A stretch of DNA of 39,257 nucleotides from Thermoflexia bacterium. Its GTDB lineage: Bacteria; Chloroflexota; Anaerolineae; B4-G1; SLSP01. The notes beneath the pieces are model-generated. The model was not told where the DNA came from and made no database searches. It saw only the letters and a program-made list of their open reading frames with translations. Both the position numbers and the translations under genes were made by a program. This document shows positions 36,970 to 39,257 of the stretch, piece after piece (position 1 is the first letter of the stretch; every line of letters begins with the position of its first letter). Location: contig DUEJ01000122.1 of NCBI GenBank assembly GCA_011192175.1, positions 1 through 39,257 on the forward strand, given 5' to 3'.

Positions 36970-37004
36970 GCTAGTGTTCTGTCAAGTGTAAAATTAGCAG
37001 GGGG
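36970..37004 (+). repeat. Solo terminal repeat of the 25110-25296 MITE-like element
   Basis: ctagtgttctgtcaag identical to reverse complement of the right end at 25281-25296. Confidence 0.65.
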
Positions 37005-37026
37005 CTACCATACGCCGACCGCTCAC

Positions 37027-37080
37027 TAGTCCACGTAGGTGGACTTCGCCACCATAGCCGCGACTTTAGTCGCCAGGCTA
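37027..37080 (+). repeat. REP-like double-hairpin repeat, copy C
   Basis: tagtccacgtaggtggacttcgccaccatagccgcgactttagtcgccaggcta. Confidence 0.8.
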
Positions 37081-37314
37081 GTTGGCCGCTAAGCCGCTAA
37101 GAAAAAAAATTAAGTTTCGAATTTTTGCGCCTACGTGGTGAAGGTCTTGGTTCTTACATTAGAACTATGGTATGGTCGGAATGACATTCCGTTGTCCCTC
37201 GTAAGTGTGTCATTCTGGCCTAGCAAGATTATAGAGGCAAGCTGGATGAAAGCAATTGCTCCTCTTCGTGTTTGAGTTAAGATAACAGAATGTAACCAGT
37301 CAGAAGGAGGATTG

Positions 37315-37518
37315 ATGGCGCGACGTTCCAAACGGAAGTTTAGATTGTACGGAGTTGAGCGGCCGCTTTTCATCGGCGGGGCGACGCTCTACGTGTTGGG
37401 TCTTTTTGGGGGATGCGGGTTGTTAGCAATGTCCACTCGCACTGCCATCAGCTTGTTGGCTTTGGGGGGCGGATTGCTATTGGTAACGCTCTTCTCGATC
37501 ATCGCTCACAAACGCTAG
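37315..37518 (+). CDS. Small two-TM membrane protein, unknown
   Basis: ATG after agaaggagg RBS; basic N-terminus, two hydrophobic helices. Confidence 0.6.
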   Translation: MARRSKRKFRLYGVERPLFIGGATLYVLGLFGGCGLLAMSTRTAISLLALGGGLLLVTLFSIIAHKR

Positions 37519-37651
37519 GGGAGCTGGATGAAGGAAGTGAGAATTAAGGTATACTGCGCTGCGGCAGGGCCTGGACGAGAAGCGTAAGTGAGTATGGCTA
37601 ACAGACCCCCACGGTAAAATTCCCAGAAAATTAGTTGGAAAAGAGGTACGC

Positions 37652-38236
37652 ATGGATAAACCAGAGGCGCGGCAGAATGGTTGGCAGTTGTTGCGGACGG
37701 AGTACCCTTTTGAGCATCCGATGTTCCGGGTGCGGCAGGATTGGGTGCGCTGGCCCGACGGGGTGGAGCGCTCATACACGTACATGGAGGCGCGGGGGGC
37801 GGTGTTTGTCGTGCCGGTGACGCCGGAGGGCGAGGTGGTCTTGATCCGGCAGTTCCGCTACACGGTGGATCAGTGGAGTTGGGAGATTCCCGCCGGGGGC
37901 TGTCACGATTTTGAGGGCGCGGATCTGGCGGATTTGGTGCGCCGCGAACTGCGTGAGGAGGTCGGCGGTGTGCCGGACGAGGTGCGCTACATGGGGAAGT
38001 TCCGGCCGGGCGTCAGTCTGATCGACGAGGAGTTTTTCGTCTACTTGGCGACGGGTGTGCGCTTGACAGAGGAACCTACTCCAGAACCGGGCGAGCAGAT
38101 CGAGATACATCTGACTGCGCCGGAGCGCGCGTTGGAGATGGCGCGCAACGGGGAGATGTTCGATGGGCCGTGCGCTTACTCGTTGTTGCTCTGCGAAGAG
38201 GAATTGGTCGGGGAGACAGCAGACGGGAGACGGTAG
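37652..38236 (+). CDS. NUDIX hydrolase, ADP-ribose pyrophosphatase-like
   Basis: VVLIRQFRYTVDQWSWEIPAGGCHDFEGADLADLVRRELREEVGG; Nudix box variant REXXEEXGG. Confidence 0.93.
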   Translation: MDKPEARQNGWQLLRTEYPFEHPMFRVRQDWVRWPDGVERSYTYMEARGAVFVVPVTPEGEVVLIRQFRYTVDQWSWEIPAGGCHDFEGADLADLVRRELREEVGGVPDEVRYMGKFRPGVSLIDEEFFVYLATGVRLTEEPTPEPGEQIEIHLTAPERALEMARNGEMFDGPCAYSLLLCEEELVGETADGRR

Positions 38237-38404
38237 GCGGTAGACAGGTGGTCGGGTTTACTACCGGATATTTTTTAGAAGACGTTGAAAAGCAGCCACA
38301 CAGAGCACTCGAAGCAAGCCCAGAGATACATGGAGAAGTTAAAAAAAAGAAATAATCAGTAAAAATCTGTGCAATCTGTGGTTAAAATGCGTGAGGTGAA
38401 AGGT

Positions 38405-39199
38405 ATGGCAAATGAGCAAGTTACGATAGAGAAAGAGCGCGGTTTCTTTGCCTTGTTGAAGGGCATACTCTGGCGTCCGCGCACGACGCTGGACTATCTA
38501 AGCGGGGCGCGGCGACGTTGGTGGGCGTTGTTGGCGTTGGCAGCATTGGCGGCGGGAGCACTGCAAGGAGTCGCTTTCCGGTTGACCGACGCTGAGTACC
38601 GGCGCCAACAACAGGCGGAGCAGTTAGCGGATTCTCCCCCGCCGGGAATTGAAATGCCCATGGAAGAATATGCATCTCCACATCCGTTGACGATCTGGGT
38701 ACCGGTTTTGGGCCAGATGTTAGGCTCAATAGCGAGCTGGCTGATCTGGGCCGGGGCATTCTATCTGGCCGGCACCTTCTTTGGTCAGAATGGAGCCAAA
38801 TTCGGCGCGCTCTTGGCGCTGACGGTCTGGGCCGGGACGCCGTATCTGCTGCGCGACTTGCTACAAGGGATTTATATGCTCATCACGCGCACGCCCATCT
38901 ACAACCAGGGGTTGGCGGGGCTAGCTTGGGATAGTACGCCACAGGCGCTGGCGTTCAGAAAAGGCGTTTTTATGCCGACAATGCCGGCCACGGGACAATT
39001 AGTGGGGGCAGCGCTGCTGAGCAAGATGGATCTTTACTGGTGCTGGAATATCTGGCTGCTGGTGCTGGGAGTGATGGCTTTTGTGAAGCTCTCGCGCAAA
39101 AAGGCCCTCTTAGTAACACTGGGCCTCTGGCTTCTCTTTACGCTCCCCTCGCTCTTACCTGTGCTGGTGGGATTAGGTGGGAGCAGGACGGCGTTCTGA
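38405..39199 (+). CDS. Yip1-family-like membrane protein
   Basis: LKGILWRPRTTLDYLSGARRRWW followed by TM helices typical of YIP1. Confidence 0.65.
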   Translation: MANEQVTIEKERGFFALLKGILWRPRTTLDYLSGARRRWWALLALAALAAGALQGVAFRLTDAEYRRQQQAEQLADSPPPGIEMPMEEYASPHPLTIWVPVLGQMLGSIASWLIWAGAFYLAGTFFGQNGAKFGALLALTVWAGTPYLLRDLLQGIYMLITRTPIYNQGLAGLAWDSTPQALAFRKGVFMPTMPATGQLVGAALLSKMDLYWCWNIWLLVLGVMAFVKLSRKKALLVTLGLWLLFTLPSLLPVLVGLGGSRTAF

Positions 39200-39200
39200 G

Positions 39201-39257
39201 ATGCTAGAGAAGCTGAACCCCGCTTTGATCCGGGTGGAATCGCTGCACCGCGACTTC
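39201..39257 (+). CDS. Start of a CDS, probably ABC transporter ATP-binding protein (truncated by window end)
   Basis: MLEKLNPALIRVESLHRDF resembles ABC ATPase N-termini. Confidence 0.5.
   Translation, partial: MLEKLNPALIRVESLHRDF

Overview
The window looks like a bacterial chromosome segment with a moderate-to-high GC core. Gene content and style suggest Chloroflexota, but that is an inference and was not tested. Most of it is housekeeping: mutS2, SRP RNA, a DUF348/G5/3D cell-wall protein next to rsmA, gltX, a minC-minD-minE-rodA block, tRNA-Gly/Cys/Leu, a B12-type radical SAM protein, transketolase, a DHH-CBS-CCA nucleotidyltransferase fusion, trmO, NUDIX and Yip1 genes. The accessory signals are: an AT-rich two-gene restriction-modification island (34.3-36.0 kb) whose methyltransferase has atypical catalytic motifs; a tandem pair of cold-shock genes with near-consensus promoters and a shared ~140-nt structured leader; a MITE-like element with ~34-bp terminal inverted repeats and CTAG ends, plus a solo copy of its terminus; three copies of a double-hairpin REP-like repeat, two of which flank the R-M island in inverted orientation; several families of short (about 7-nt) repeats concentrated just upstream of start codons; a decayed response regulator; a histidine kinase with a degenerate ATPase domain; and a two-domain phytol-kinase-like/DUF92 fusion. 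I see no CRISPR array, prophage or complete IS element. No single feature is clearly a new system. The most plausible undescribed items are the leader repeats, the structured csp leader and the R-M pair. All family names come from reading the translated motifs, not from database searches.
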